Source: JAVHYG01 sp040390025
GTDB lineage: Bacteria > Pseudomonadota > Gammaproteobacteria > Diplorickettsiales > Diplorickettsiaceae
NCBI GenBank assembly: GCA_040390025.1
Contig: JAZJZD010000002.1
Span: forward strand, 41,303 to 105,302
Direction of reading: 5' to 3'
DNA: 64,000 nucleotides
Shown: positions 1 to 9,009 of the stretch, piece after piece
Numbering within the stretch: position 1 is the stretch's first letter
Layout of the letters: every line of letters starts with the position of its first letter
The notes under the pieces: generated by a model
What the model was told of the DNA's origin: nothing
The model's input: only the letters and a program-made list of their open reading frames with translations
Databases searched by the model: none
Position numbers and translations under genes: made by a program

Positions 1-1
1 T

Positions 2-124
2 AAAAATATTTTTTATTTATTAGGAAAATATAAAATTAACGCACCAATCTGTGAAGCAGTTTATCATGTTTTATATGAGCAAAAGCTACCAAACTTTCTT
101 TTTGATACGGTCTTTAATTGTTAA
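2..124 (+). CDS. gpsA: Glycerol-3-phosphate dehydrogenase, C-terminal end (partial)
   Basis: The window opens inside a reading frame whose last 40 codons encode a GpsA-like tail, with the signature NAPICEAVYHVLYEQK ending at a TAA stop. GpsA enzymes end with a helix of the form PI-E-VY-VLY-GK, and the match is good. The enzyme makes sn-glycerol-3-phosphate from dihydroxyacetone phosphate for phospholipid synthesis. The gene's 5' part lies outside the window, so the catalytic lysine and NAD-binding domain cannot be seen. The call rests on a short tail only. Confidence 0.6.
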   Translation, partial: KNIFYLLGKYKINAPICEAVYHVLYEQKLPNFLFDTVFNC

Positions 125-246
125 AAATATTTTTTTTATATTTAAATATAAAATTTTTTAATTAAACTTGATTATTTAATATTAAGGAATTATGATGCGT
201 TTCATATTAGTAATAAAAATAAGATTAAACTCTTCTTTACAAAGAA

Positions 247-1626
247 ATGCCGTCTACTAAAAAAGCTGTTTCTAAAAGAAAAAATAAAGTAGCAATAAGC
301 ATCCTGAAACCATCTAGTTCATATAGAAGTTTACAGGAAATAAATTTAACCAAAAAAAATCAGACAAAAAAGCATTACGACGATATCGTTAAAAACACCT
401 TGCCGCGTTTATTCCCAAACGAAACTGTGCAGTCACTCAATACTATTTCATTTGCTAAGTCTGATTTTTCTGCTTTAGGGGTTGTTAGTGAAGATGAAGC
501 TTGTCATTTTGAATCTACCGAGACTAGCCAAAAATGTGCAGAAAAATTTTTTGATAATGCTATAAAAAATCTTCGTCACTGCGCTTTTTTGAAAAAAAAC
601 AATGCAGCAAGTCAAAGTAGTAAGTCCCCTCGTTGTGTATCTTTTATAACAGCAACACTTGAATTAGAAAATTTGCAAGAGAGGCGTAACCTTTGTTTTG
701 TTGCTTTATCTGGCTGGGAAAACAATGCGGATCGTGAAGAGTTAAAAGACGCCATTGAATCCTCAATAGAAAAGGCTGGAGCTAGTACAATTAATGGACA
801 TAAATTTCAATTTATTGATCCTTGTACTGAAGGGTTTTCAGAAATATTAGCGGGTGTTAATGGGCACTTAGAGCTTCCTTATTCAAGGAAGCCCTGTACC
901 GAAAAAAGAGTAGCCAGCGCGGTTTTGAGTCTTGTGGATGAACATGGTTCAAATTTTAAGATATCAGGTATTTCAAATTATGGACTGTACCCTTTTGATG
1001 AGGAGACAAAAGATGAGCCAAAGCATAAAGCTAAATATCCTAACGCAGTTGGAGCAATAGAGCTTAGCATTGAAGGTCAGTCACGTTTTATTCCGGAAAT
1101 TGATTCTTGTGAGGATTGCAAGCAAAATAAGTTTTCCTCTTTGCTTATTATGCGGCATTATCAGCTAAACAAAGATGAGGAGAATCAGGGTGCTACTGCT
1201 TTACCTGATTTGATTCCAACTATTGTACTTTCAGAAACAACTAACGATTATCTAAAAATACCAGATGATTGCTCAAGTATCAGCAGTAAGAAAAAGATGA
1301 ATTTTCCTTCTGTTTCTCCATCGTATGCCTCTTCGCATTCACGCAAATCGTCATTTTCATTTACATCACAATCGAGCTCTAAGAGTGGATTTAATGTCAC
1401 TTTTGAAGATGATTTAAGTCAAGAAGATGATCTTGAGTTGGAAAATCTTTTTGAAGGACTCATGCTTAATATTGATAAGGATGCTAAAAAAAGTCAAAAA
1501 AGACTTAATTCAGGTTTTTTTCAGGAAGTTTCTTGTTCCCGACTTCCTAAGGAAGATAAATTTAATGAAAAAGCTTCTGAGAAAAAAACTAAAATGAGAA
1601 GAAAATTATCAGCAGAGATGCTGTAA
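247..1626 (+). CDS. Unrecognised 459-residue protein, possible effector
   Basis: I do not recognise a family. The N-terminus is very basic (lysine-rich first 20 residues). The middle has several cysteines, including a CEDCKQNK motif near residue 290. The C-terminal third is serine-rich and then strongly acidic (EDDLSQEDDLELENLFEGL) before a basic tail. No signal peptide or membrane segment is visible. A low-complexity, acidic C-terminus resembles the glutamate-rich blocks of many Dot/Icm substrates; this is inference only. A start at ATG 247 is used, but no clear ribosome-binding site precedes it. The next gene starts 30 bases downstream on the same strand, so the two are probably co-transcribed. 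Confidence 0.55.
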   Translation: MPSTKKAVSKRKNKVAISILKPSSSYRSLQEINLTKKNQTKKHYDDIVKNTLPRLFPNETVQSLNTISFAKSDFSALGVVSEDEACHFESTETSQKCAEKFFDNAIKNLRHCAFLKKNNAASQSSKSPRCVSFITATLELENLQERRNLCFVALSGWENNADREELKDAIESSIEKAGASTINGHKFQFIDPCTEGFSEILAGVNGHLELPYSRKPCTEKRVASAVLSLVDEHGSNFKISGISNYGLYPFDEETKDEPKHKAKYPNAVGAIELSIEGQSRFIPEIDSCEDCKQNKFSSLLIMRHYQLNKDEENQGATALPDLIPTIVLSETTNDYLKIPDDCSSISSKKKMNFPSVSPSYASSHSRKSSFSFTSQSSSKSGFNVTFEDDLSQEDDLELENLFEGLMLNIDKDAKKSQKRLNSGFFQEVSCSRLPKEDKFNEKASEKKTKMRRKLSAEML

Positions 1627-1656
1627 TTTTTAAATGAAATTATTAAATTCTTTATA

Positions 1657-3609
1657 ATGGTTTTTATGGAAACTGCAGAAAATATAGCTAATGCACGTCC
1701 TTCATTAAATAATAATACCGATTCTGATTCGGACTCTTCTTATACATTATCGGCTCCATTAAATAGAAGGGGCTTACTTGATATAAGAAAAGAATATATA
1801 AATCGTGCTGAAGGAAGGTTATTACATATAGCTGCTGCTAAAGAGGGAATTTCTCAAGTTGAACAATCACATATAGAGTTTAGCAAGTTGCTTAAAGTAA
1901 AGGAAAATAAATTAACCATTGATCTTGAAAAAATAAGTCGATTTCAAACGGTTTATAATGAAAGAGATGCAACATGTGAGCGAATAATAGGAAAAACGAA
2001 GCAGATAAGCGAGCAGTTTGCTAAAGACGTATTGACCGCCATAGAGCGTGGAGGTCAAAAAAAACTTTCTAAAAATATAGCTGAATTACATAAAATTTTT
2101 CAAGAGGAAGAAAAATTCTTAGGAAAAAAATATAAACGAGAAATAAATAAATTTATAAAATTTGAAGAGGCACTGAATTCCTATAGCATTATTCCGGTAG
2201 AACCAGAACATAACGTGATCTACCAAATAGGTGTTTTACATCATGCTCAAGTAAAAAAATTAATAACGCCTAGAGAGTTTCGCATAGCGGTTTCAGTGCG
2301 AATTAATCAGCTTCCTGATGCTTTTCGTTGGTCAGAAAAAGAAGAAAAAATTTTTGATATGACTTCTGATTTTGATGGCTTAGCCTATCAGCTACACGAT
2401 TATTTAGAAGACGAAAGTGAAGCTTATCTAGTGGCTTGTCAACGATTTAAGAAAAGAGTAAAGGGAATTAGCCATGAAACGGAGATTAATGAAGAAGCTA
2501 CCACTTCAGCGTTAGAACAATTAGATGTAAGGAAGACTGATGAAAATCAGCTAAGTATAGCCGGTAGCAGCGCTGAGTCAGAAGCTTTAACTGAGAAAAA
2601 AAACACCTTATTCTATCGCTTATTTCCCGAGGAAATTCGTACTTTATCAGAGATTGTTAATATAAACGGATCACTCTATTTAGGTCAATCTATGGAATCC
2701 TTAACAAGTGATTATCAAAAATCAGTAAAGCAGGGTAAAAAGAAAGAGCTTACGCCTAGTGAACACCTGAAATATGCATTAAGGGCTCAGGATGTCGTCA
2801 ATGAAACGGTTTCACATACGCGTGATAATGTGATGAATGGATTACCTCTAGCCTATACGGTAGAAGGAATGTTCCCTAAGCTACAGCGCATCGAGAAAGA
2901 TTATCAGAGAAAAACCAATGAAGCTCTTCCCCCTGGTTTTAATGGAACTGCCACGGAACACTTCTTTTCTGATTATTCTTTGTATCTTGATACAAAACTT
3001 GAAGTTTTACACAAAGATTTAAAAAAACACGATAAAAAAAGGATTAGTGAAAAAATTAAATTATCTGAAAGTGAAATAGAAAAATATAAGTTTATAAAAA
3101 CTCGCGCTGAGTCTTTAAAAAAATTAGTTTTAAGTAATGAGCAGGAAAAAAAAATTATAGTTGGCGCTGACGTGTCTGTTTATGAATATGGTGCAAGTTT
3201 TAAAGTGATTAGCGAATTTGAAAAACAATTAGAAGGGAGAAATAAAGAGGAATTATTGCAACTAAGGTTTAAGATGGAAGAAGAGCAGTTTGGCAAAAAA
3301 GAATATAATAGAATTAACCAATTACATAAAGCTGAACGCTGTCTTAGTGGTGATAAATGGAAACCTTTACCAGAAGTATTTACCGTTTATCTAGATAAAA
3401 AAATAAATTTTTTACAGGAAGAGACTGCGCCACAAGGTACGCTCGGCGAACAACTAGTGGCAGCTATTGAAGAAGATACCCATAGAATGCGTAAAATATC
3501 AAATCCTGGAAGCTTCTTTCAATCGCTTAGAGAAGAAAAAGAGGAGCCGCCTACAGCAAAGCAAATGATCCAAGAAGGTGCTATAGGTATATTTACTAGT
3601 ATTTTTTAG
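1657..3609 (+). CDS. Unrecognised 650-residue coiled-coil protein
   Basis: This is a long, charged, helix-rich protein without signal peptide or membrane segment. Heptad-like lysine/glutamate stretches occur around residues 55-180 and again around 440-560, suggesting coiled coils. The first 30 residues are rich in serine and asparagine. No catalytic motif is recognisable. It follows the 459-residue gene by 30 bases, and no terminator is visible between them. ATG 1657 and the in-frame ATG 1666 are both possible starts. The stop codon overlaps the first bases of the repeat at 3609-3724. A cytoskeleton-like or secreted effector role is possible but unsupported. Confidence 0.55.
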   Translation: MVFMETAENIANARPSLNNNTDSDSDSSYTLSAPLNRRGLLDIRKEYINRAEGRLLHIAAAKEGISQVEQSHIEFSKLLKVKENKLTIDLEKISRFQTVYNERDATCERIIGKTKQISEQFAKDVLTAIERGGQKKLSKNIAELHKIFQEEEKFLGKKYKREINKFIKFEEALNSYSIIPVEPEHNVIYQIGVLHHAQVKKLITPREFRIAVSVRINQLPDAFRWSEKEEKIFDMTSDFDGLAYQLHDYLEDESEAYLVACQRFKKRVKGISHETEINEEATTSALEQLDVRKTDENQLSIAGSSAESEALTEKKNTLFYRLFPEEIRTLSEIVNINGSLYLGQSMESLTSDYQKSVKQGKKKELTPSEHLKYALRAQDVVNETVSHTRDNVMNGLPLAYTVEGMFPKLQRIEKDYQRKTNEALPPGFNGTATEHFFSDYSLYLDTKLEVLHKDLKKHDKKRISEKIKLSESEIEKYKFIKTRAESLKKLVLSNEQEKKIIVGADVSVYEYGASFKVISEFEKQLEGRNKEELLQLRFKMEEEQFGKKEYNRINQLHKAERCLSGDKWKPLPEVFTVYLDKKINFLQEETAPQGTLGEQLVAAIEEDTHRMRKISNPGSFFQSLREEKEEPPTAKQMIQEGAIGIFTSIF

Positions 3610-3724
3610 GGTATGCCGTCATTTGGCACGATAATGGTTTATAACCCACGGTATTTTTTGCGTTTCGTTACTCACATACCCGGCTAGTATGTTCCGTTAC
3701 GATACTCGAAATGACGATACGCCC
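3609..3724. repeat. 116-bp repeat with imperfect terminal inverted ends (MITE-like)
   Basis: The left end (GGGTATGCCGTCATTT) and the reverse complement of the right end (GGGCGTATCGTCATTT) match at 12 of 16 positions. The outer 24 bases at 3609-3632 recur in inverse orientation at 31555-31578 with 22 of 24 identical. The element separates two convergent genes and contains no coding sequence. This looks like a small non-autonomous element or a dispersed palindromic repeat; it may also help terminate transcription. Confidence 0.5.
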
Positions 3725-3728
3725 TAGA

Positions 3729-5663
3729 CTAAAATTTTTTTTGTTTTATCCAATTAATAAGTCCGCCCGCGAGTAATACATTTAATTCGCGAGGACTGAG
3801 TGTATGTCGCAGTGTGTAGATTTTATTCTTAGTTTTATTTTTTACTGTGACTTCTTGATTCTTCTGAATAGTTTCTTTGATATTAGCAAGTTCTAAAATA
3901 TCATCTTGTTCAATGTCATCATAATCGGCAGGATTTTCAAAGACGAGTGGCAGAATCCCAAAGTTGATAAGGTTTTGACGGTGAATACGTGCGAAACTTT
4001 TTGTAATTACAGCAGATACTCCTAAGTATCGAGGTGCAATAGCGGCGTGTTCTCGACTTGAGCCTTGGCCATAATTATTGCCACCTAAAATAATTGATCC
4101 CGTTTTTTGATGCTCCAATGCACGTTTTGGATAAGTAGAATCAATTTGATCAAATATAAATTGACTAATACCAGGTATATTACTGCGGAAAGGTAATATT
4201 TTAGCGCCCGCTGGGAGAATAGTATCTGTAGAAATATCATCGCCTAACTTAATGAGTACAGGACCTTCAATGTTAGCTGGAAAAGCACTAAATTCTGGTA
4301 GAGGTTGGATATTAGGTCCTTTTACTAATTCTAGCGAAGCACTTATATTTTCTGGTGAAATGAGCATAGCGGTATTGATAATCGTTTTTCTTGGTTCTTT
4401 AAAACGCGGATAATTTCCTAAAGTTCTTGGATCAGTGATAATACCCATGAGTGCAGAAGCAGCAGCTGTTTCAGGACTACAAAGGTAGACTTGATCTTCT
4501 TTTGTTCCCGAACGGCCTGGGAAATTTCTTGGCACGGTACGTAGACTGATTCTTCCAGTGGCAGGTGCTTGGCCCATACCAATACAACCGTTACATCCCG
4601 CTTGATGAATACGACCCCCAGCACGAATAAGCTTTTCTAAAATGCCAAGTTCCACCATGTTTTCTAAAATTTGTCGCGAGGTTGGATTAATATCAAAGGA
4701 AACACCAGGAAATATTTGCTTTCCGGCAACGATATCGGCAGCAATGGCAAAATCGCGTAAGCCCGGATTGGCTGATGAGCCAATCATGGATTGATAAATG
4801 GGTTTTCCTACAACTTCTTTAACCGGTACAACTTTCCCTGGACTAGAAGGAAGTGCAATTAAAGGCTCCAATTCTGATAAATTAATTTTTTCGTGTTCAT
4901 CATAACTTGCATCTGCATCAGCGATAAGTTCTTGCCAATCTGCTTCACGATGTTGTGATTTAAGAAATTCACGCGTTATTTCATCGGAGGGAAAAACAGA
5001 AGTAGTAGCACCTAATTCTGCCCCCATATTTGCAATAACATGACGATCCATTGCTGATAAATGCTGAAGTCCAGGGCCATAATATTCTATAATTTTTCCT
5101 ATGCCGCCATCGACATCATGGCGACGTAATAGTTCAAGTATAATATCTTTGGCACTGACCCAATCTGGTAATCGACCGGTTAATTCTACACCCCAAACTT
5201 TGGGCATGCTGAAATGAAAGGGATGACCTGCAATTGCCATAGCAACCTCAAGACCACCTGCGCCAATAGCTAGCATGCCCAAGGAACCCGCTGCACAAGT
5301 ATGGCTATCAGAACCCAGTAAAGTTTTTCCAGGCTTGCCAAAACGCTCCATATGAACAGGATGACTTACGCCATTGCCAGGTCCACTATAATGTAGACCA
5401 AATTTTTTGCAGGCGCTAAGTAAAAATAAGTGATCGTCCGCATTTTTAAAGTCAGTTTGTAATAGATTATGGTCTATATATTGCACGGAAACTTCAGCTT
5501 TTGTGCGATTTAATTGCATGGCTTCACATTCCAGCATGACCATGGTTCCTGTTGCATCTTGACATAAAGTTTGATCAACCTTAAGACCAATTTCACTACC
5601 AGGTCGCATTTCACCTTCAACCTTATGCGGGCTAATTAGTTTTTGTGTCACATTTTGTGGCAT
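3729..5663 (-). CDS. Aconitate hydratase, Aquifex-type
   Basis: This TCA-cycle enzyme interconverts citrate and isocitrate with a [4Fe-4S] cluster. At 644 residues it is shorter than AcnA (about 890) and AcnB (about 860) and matches the compact mitochondrial/Aquifex-like class. Seen motifs are GSDSHTCAAGSLGM (residues 117-130), CNGCIGMGQAPATG (357-370, two cluster cysteines C357 and C360), a swivel domain from about 455, and the glycine/serine/arginine loop YGQGSSREHAA near residue 533. The usual third-ligand motif GSCTN reads GSSAN at 295-299. The start is supported by AGGAG about ten bases upstream. The gene stands alone, with its promoter in the 5664-6046 gap. Confidence 0.9.
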   Translation of the reverse strand: MPQNVTQKLISPHKVEGEMRPGSEIGLKVDQTLCQDATGTMVMLECEAMQLNRTKAEVSVQYIDHNLLQTDFKNADDHLFLLSACKKFGLHYSGPGNGVSHPVHMERFGKPGKTLLGSDSHTCAAGSLGMLAIGAGGLEVAMAIAGHPFHFSMPKVWGVELTGRLPDWVSAKDIILELLRRHDVDGGIGKIIEYYGPGLQHLSAMDRHVIANMGAELGATTSVFPSDEITREFLKSQHREADWQELIADADASYDEHEKINLSELEPLIALPSSPGKVVPVKEVVGKPIYQSMIGSSANPGLRDFAIAADIVAGKQIFPGVSFDINPTSRQILENMVELGILEKLIRAGGRIHQAGCNGCIGMGQAPATGRISLRTVPRNFPGRSGTKEDQVYLCSPETAAASALMGIITDPRTLGNYPRFKEPRKTIINTAMLISPENISASLELVKGPNIQPLPEFSAFPANIEGPVLIKLGDDISTDTILPAGAKILPFRSNIPGISQFIFDQIDSTYPKRALEHQKTGSIILGGNNYGQGSSREHAAIAPRYLGVSAVITKSFARIHRQNLINFGILPLVFENPADYDDIEQDDILELANIKETIQKNQEVTVKNKTKNKIYTLRHTLSPRELNVLLAGGLINWIKQKKF

Positions 5664-6046
5664 AATCTATTACTCCTACCAAGCTCAGGCTCTGAGAATC
5701 TGCACTTTTTATTTTAGTTCTAAAAAAGCTAATTTTATACTGACTTATTAAATAAGCGAATGCAATAAACTTATTTTAAAATCCATAACTTCAAGTGCTT
5801 TCTTCGCGCGATGGGGATTTTCAAGGGGAGAATCGCGATTTCTCCCCTTGAAATGACGGCGCGGAAGCTTTGCTGATCCCCGTAATCGGGTATACCGCTT
5901 GCTATGAGTTTGAAAGGCTCGCAGCTTCAGGTACGAGCGGTATATTTTAAACGATAAGAAAAAAAGATAGGCGGTGCAAATGCTTGAGTGGAAAATAAGT
6001 CAATCTATAGTAAACTAGGGACTTAACTTAACGCCAGGAATTCATT
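5664..6046. other. Intergenic region with a strong hairpin (5819-5853)
   Basis: This gap between the divergent aconitase and dsbB genes holds no coding sequence I can support. At 5819-5853 a near-perfect inverted repeat has arms TTTCAAGGGGAGAA and TTTCTCCCCTTGAAA around a central TCGCGA; no T-run follows. A second inverted pair, TATACCGCT near 5891 and AGCGGTATA near 5942, flanks the next 60 bases. The 11-mer ACTTCAAGTGC at 5788 also occurs in the palindrome at 43451-43484. The region looks like a small cluster of palindromic repeats plus two outward promoters. Confidence 0.45.
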
Positions 6047-6565
6047 ATGAATTTACCCGTTACTCGCTGGACGGATCTACTCACTTTCTTTATTTGTGTT
6101 CTTTTTTTAGCAGTAGCCGCCTATTTACAGTATAGGGTAGGGCTTATTCCTTGCCCGTTATGTATTATCCAACGGTTTTTAATAACGCTTTTAGGACTGT
6201 TATTTTTAATGGGCGCGTTATTTAATTTTTCAGCAGTAACGCGTTGTTGTTTGCATACCCTCACATTTTTATTAGCCGTTTTAGGTGTTGTTGTCGCAAG
6301 TCGACAACTCTGGTTGGAACATTTTCCTACGGACCAGTTATCGAGTTGTCAAGCAACGGTCGCTCATTATAGTAGTTCTGTCTATTTTCATAATATAATT
6401 GAATTATTTTTCCAAGGAACCAGTAATTGTGGTAGTGGTAATTGGCGATTTCTAAATTTAAGTATGCCGATGTGGACGCTACTCATTTTTATTCTTTTAG
6501 CCGCTATTGCGTTGAGACAGGTTTATATCAATCGATTTGTTCACAAACAAAAGTTATTTTTTTAA
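6047..6565 (+). CDS. dsbB: Disulfide bond formation protein DsbB
   Basis: This inner-membrane quinone reductase re-oxidises DsbA and so drives disulfide formation in the periplasm. The protein has 172 residues and four predicted transmembrane helices. The first periplasmic redox pair is C36-P-L-C39 in the motif PCPLCIIQR, and the second pair is C100 and C127 in the long periplasmic loop, which is the standard DsbB layout. AGGA about eight bases before the ATG supports the start. It is a single-gene unit. A supply of disulfides fits the two-cysteine SCPU pilins encoded later in the window. Confidence 0.92.
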   Translation: MNLPVTRWTDLLTFFICVLFLAVAAYLQYRVGLIPCPLCIIQRFLITLLGLLFLMGALFNFSAVTRCCLHTLTFLLAVLGVVVASRQLWLEHFPTDQLSSCQATVAHYSSSVYFHNIIELFFQGTSNCGSGNWRFLNLSMPMWTLLIFILLAAIALRQVYINRFVHKQKLFF

Positions 6566-6660
6566 AAAAATTAATATATTGCCCGCCGTTAAAAATCTAT
6601 TTTTTTAGAGAACGTTAATAGGCTTTAGCGGAACTTATCTGCTAGAAAAATTTAGCTTCC

Positions 6661-7245
6661 CTAATTACCCAATGCTAAACTTGCACCGATTTGGGCAAGT
6701 GGTTGTACTAATAGAATAGTGAGTAATTTTAGTCCTATAATTAGCACTAGCGGCGAGAAGTCAAAGCCCGAAAAGTTAGGTAAAATTCCGCGGATAGGTC
6801 TTATTAATGGTTCGCTAATACGAACTAAAATTTCAATCAGCGGTCCACTAGCTAAAGGACTCACCCAACTTAAAATAGTTATAGCTAGAGTCGAGTAGAA
6901 GAAAATATTGATCAATTGATTTAGAAGTTCTGCAAACGCAATGACAAATAGCCCACCTAAATGAGGTGTTGCATTGACTTGCAACCAAACAAGAAAAGCA
7001 ATTTTAATTGCTTCCAAACCTAATAAAAGAAGAATAGCGGCTAAATCGATACCATGAAAACTGGGAATAACACGACAAATTGGTTTAAGTGGCGGGTTTG
7101 TGAGTTTAGCGACGAGTATGAATAAGGGGTTATGTGAATTGGTATGGACCCACTGCAATACAACGCGTAAGAGTAAGATAAAAATATAAAGACTAAAGAT
7201 GGATTGAATGAGGAATAGGCCCGCATTATTAAAGGGGTTTAACAT
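6661..7245 (-). CDS. yggT: YggT family membrane protein
   Basis: A 194-residue integral membrane protein made of two YGGT units, one at roughly residues 10-85 and one at 105-180. Each has two hydrophobic helices joined by the signature loop: NPPLKPICRVIPSFHGIDLA in the first, and SEPLIRPIRGILPNFSGFDF in the second. The family is linked to osmotic tolerance, cell division or membrane-protein biogenesis, but its biochemical role is unsettled. It is the last gene of a minus-strand run gyrB/SDR/ldcA/yggT, starting four bases after the ldcA stop. Confidence 0.88.
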   Translation of the reverse strand: MLNPFNNAGLFLIQSIFSLYIFILLLRVVLQWVHTNSHNPLFILVAKLTNPPLKPICRVIPSFHGIDLAAILLLLGLEAIKIAFLVWLQVNATPHLGGLFVIAFAELLNQLINIFFYSTLAITILSWVSPLASGPLIEILVRISEPLIRPIRGILPNFSGFDFSPLVLIIGLKLLTILLVQPLAQIGASLALGN

Positions 7246-7249
7246 AATA

Positions 7250-8188
7250 TTAACCTGTTATTTTAATCGTTAATTGATTTGTGCTTAAGTCTATATTTGC
7301 TCTAATGCCTAATGGAAGACTTCGGTTTGTTTTTCCGTGACCAATGCCAGGGATGTGGAATACGGGAAAGTTTTGTGTTTCTGCGAATCGTTGTAATACG
7401 GAGTGAATTAGATCAATGTCATTGAGTTTAGATATACTCGAGGTAAAAATAAAATCGCCCAACAAAATGGCTTTTACATCTTGTAGAATTCCTGATTGTT
7501 GTAAGTGTTGTAGCATTCTATCAATACGATAGGCAGGTTCATTGACTTCTTCTAGAAATAAAATTTTATCTTTAATATCGATTTGCCACTCAGTACCAAG
7601 GCTTGCTTGTATGAGCGCGAGCGTTCCTCCTAGGATTGGAGCATTAATAACAGCACCATGATTCGCCATGTTAAAGAGTGAAAGTGAGAATTGGAGTTGG
7701 TTTAATTCCCCAAAAATAACTTTTTTAAATTCTTGAATACTTTTGGAATCTATACACTCATAGGCAACTTGATTAGCAGAAGGTCCATGTAATGTTTGCC
7801 AATGCCATTTTTGTTGAAGAAATAAATGGAGCGCTGTGATATCACTAAAACCAATAAATAACTTATTAGTTTTTGGTTTTTCTTTTAATTCGAGTAATTT
7901 TGAGATTAAACGGGTGCAGCCGTAACCACCTCGCAAGCACCAAATAGCACTTGATTCAGAATTAAATAATGCTTCTTGTAATTGAGTAAAACGTTTCTCA
8001 TCAGTATTAGCGCAAAGTAAGTCGTTACCAAATAGATCATGCGCAATACGAGGTTTTAGCCCCCATTCTTGTAACAATTTTTTTACGTGTTCTAGCGTAT
8101 CTGGTTCGCAACCACCTGCAGGAGCAATGATATCAATAGTTTCTCCTACAGTTAACGGTTGCCAAGCTTTATAAGATAAAGTTTCCAT
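7250..8188 (-). CDS. ldcA: LD-carboxypeptidase (peptidase S66)
   Basis: This cytoplasmic peptidase trims the terminal D-alanine from murein tetrapeptides during cell-wall recycling; the family also includes the microcin C immunity protein MccF. The 312-residue length is typical. The catalytic triad characteristic of Pseudomonas LdcA is visible: Ser115 in FIGFSDITAL, Glu217 in FLEEVNEPAYRID, and His284 in GIGHGKTNRS. The oxyanion region LRGGYGCTRL lies at 85-94. The gene sits between an SDR gene (11 bases) and yggT (four bases) on the minus strand, suggesting one transcript with gyrB. Confidence 0.9.
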   Translation of the reverse strand: METLSYKAWQPLTVGETIDIIAPAGGCEPDTLEHVKKLLQEWGLKPRIAHDLFGNDLLCANTDEKRFTQLQEALFNSESSAIWCLRGGYGCTRLISKLLELKEKPKTNKLFIGFSDITALHLFLQQKWHWQTLHGPSANQVAYECIDSKSIQEFKKVIFGELNQLQFSLSLFNMANHGAVINAPILGGTLALIQASLGTEWQIDIKDKILFLEEVNEPAYRIDRMLQHLQQSGILQDVKAILLGDFIFTSSISKLNDIDLIHSVLQRFAETQNFPVFHIPGIGHGKTNRSLPLGIRANIDLSTNQLTIKITG

Positions 8189-8199
8189 AGTTTGGTTTG

Positions 8200-8991
8200 C
8201 TAAAAAGGAAACCGGCTTTCTCCGCCATCGACAGTGATTGTTGAACCGGTAATAAAATTAGCGCCTGCCGAGCTCAGGAATAGAATAGGCGCCGCAATGT
8301 CTTCAGGCTTGCCCATTCGACCTAATGGAATAGCGGACTCTCTTCTTGCAATGACTTCCTTGAGGCTCAGTTGCTCTTTTTTTGCAATAGTTTCTAGGAG
8401 TTGATTTGTTCGTTCGGTATGTGTCCAGCCCGTTAATATACTATTAACAAGAATGTTATCTTTAGCCAATTCATCTGCTTGTGTCTTGGATAAAGCAACA
8501 ACAGCGGAGCGAATTGAATTGGATAAACCCAGCATTGGAATGGGATTACGTACGGATGAAGAACAAAGGTGAATAATGCGTCCCCAATGTTGTTTTTGCA
8601 TTGTAGGAATAACTGCACGCGATAAACGGACTGCGCTCATTAATGTTAAGTCAAATGCTTCCTGCCATTTTTTATCATCCAGGTCAACAAAAAAACCTTT
8701 GGGTGGTCCGCCTACATTGGTAATACAAATATGTATACTATTAAGTTGTTTGATAACGGATTTAACCCAATTTTGAATACTTTCTGCTTGGGTGAGATCG
8801 ATAGCCATTGCTAAAACTTTTGCTTTTGTTTCTTGGCGAATTTTTTCAGCGGCCTCTTCGATTTTATTTTCATCCCGAGAACAAATAGCAATGTGCGCAC
8901 CTTCACGTGCGAAGGCTAAAGCGGTTGCATAACCAATTCCTTGACTTGCTCCAGCGATTAAAACAACTTTATTTTTAATTTCTAACTGCAT
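8200..8991 (-). CDS. Short-chain dehydrogenase/reductase with atypical active site
   Basis: A 263-residue Rossmann-fold protein of the SDR superfamily, resembling 3-oxoacyl-ACP reductases. The cofactor loop is GASQGIG (residues 14-20), and the C-terminal ITGSTITVDGG motif is standard. The catalytic YxxxK is not present: the aligned stretch LSNSIRSAV has Ser157 and Arg161 in place of Tyr and Lys, and the usual NAG motif reads NVGG. This matches a known beta-ketoacyl-reductase-like SDR subgroup that lacks a perfect catalytic tetrad, so the substrate and even the redox activity are uncertain. It lies 18 bases downstream of gyrB and probably shares its transcript. Confidence 0.85.
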   Translation of the reverse strand: MQLEIKNKVVLIAGASQGIGYATALAFAREGAHIAICSRDENKIEEAAEKIRQETKAKVLAMAIDLTQAESIQNWVKSVIKQLNSIHICITNVGGPPKGFFVDLDDKKWQEAFDLTLMSAVRLSRAVIPTMQKQHWGRIIHLCSSSVRNPIPMLGLSNSIRSAVVALSKTQADELAKDNILVNSILTGWTHTERTNQLLETIAKKEQLSLKEVIARRESAIPLGRMGKPEDIAAPILFLSSAGANFITGSTITVDGGESRFPF

Positions 8992-9009
8992 AAGTTAACC
9001 CCGGATAGA

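Noticed and set aside
194..259. A 21-codon frame starting at ATG 194, with AAGGAATT before it
   Set aside because: It overlaps the next gene out of frame, has no recognisable features, and such short frames are expected by chance in AT-rich DNA.
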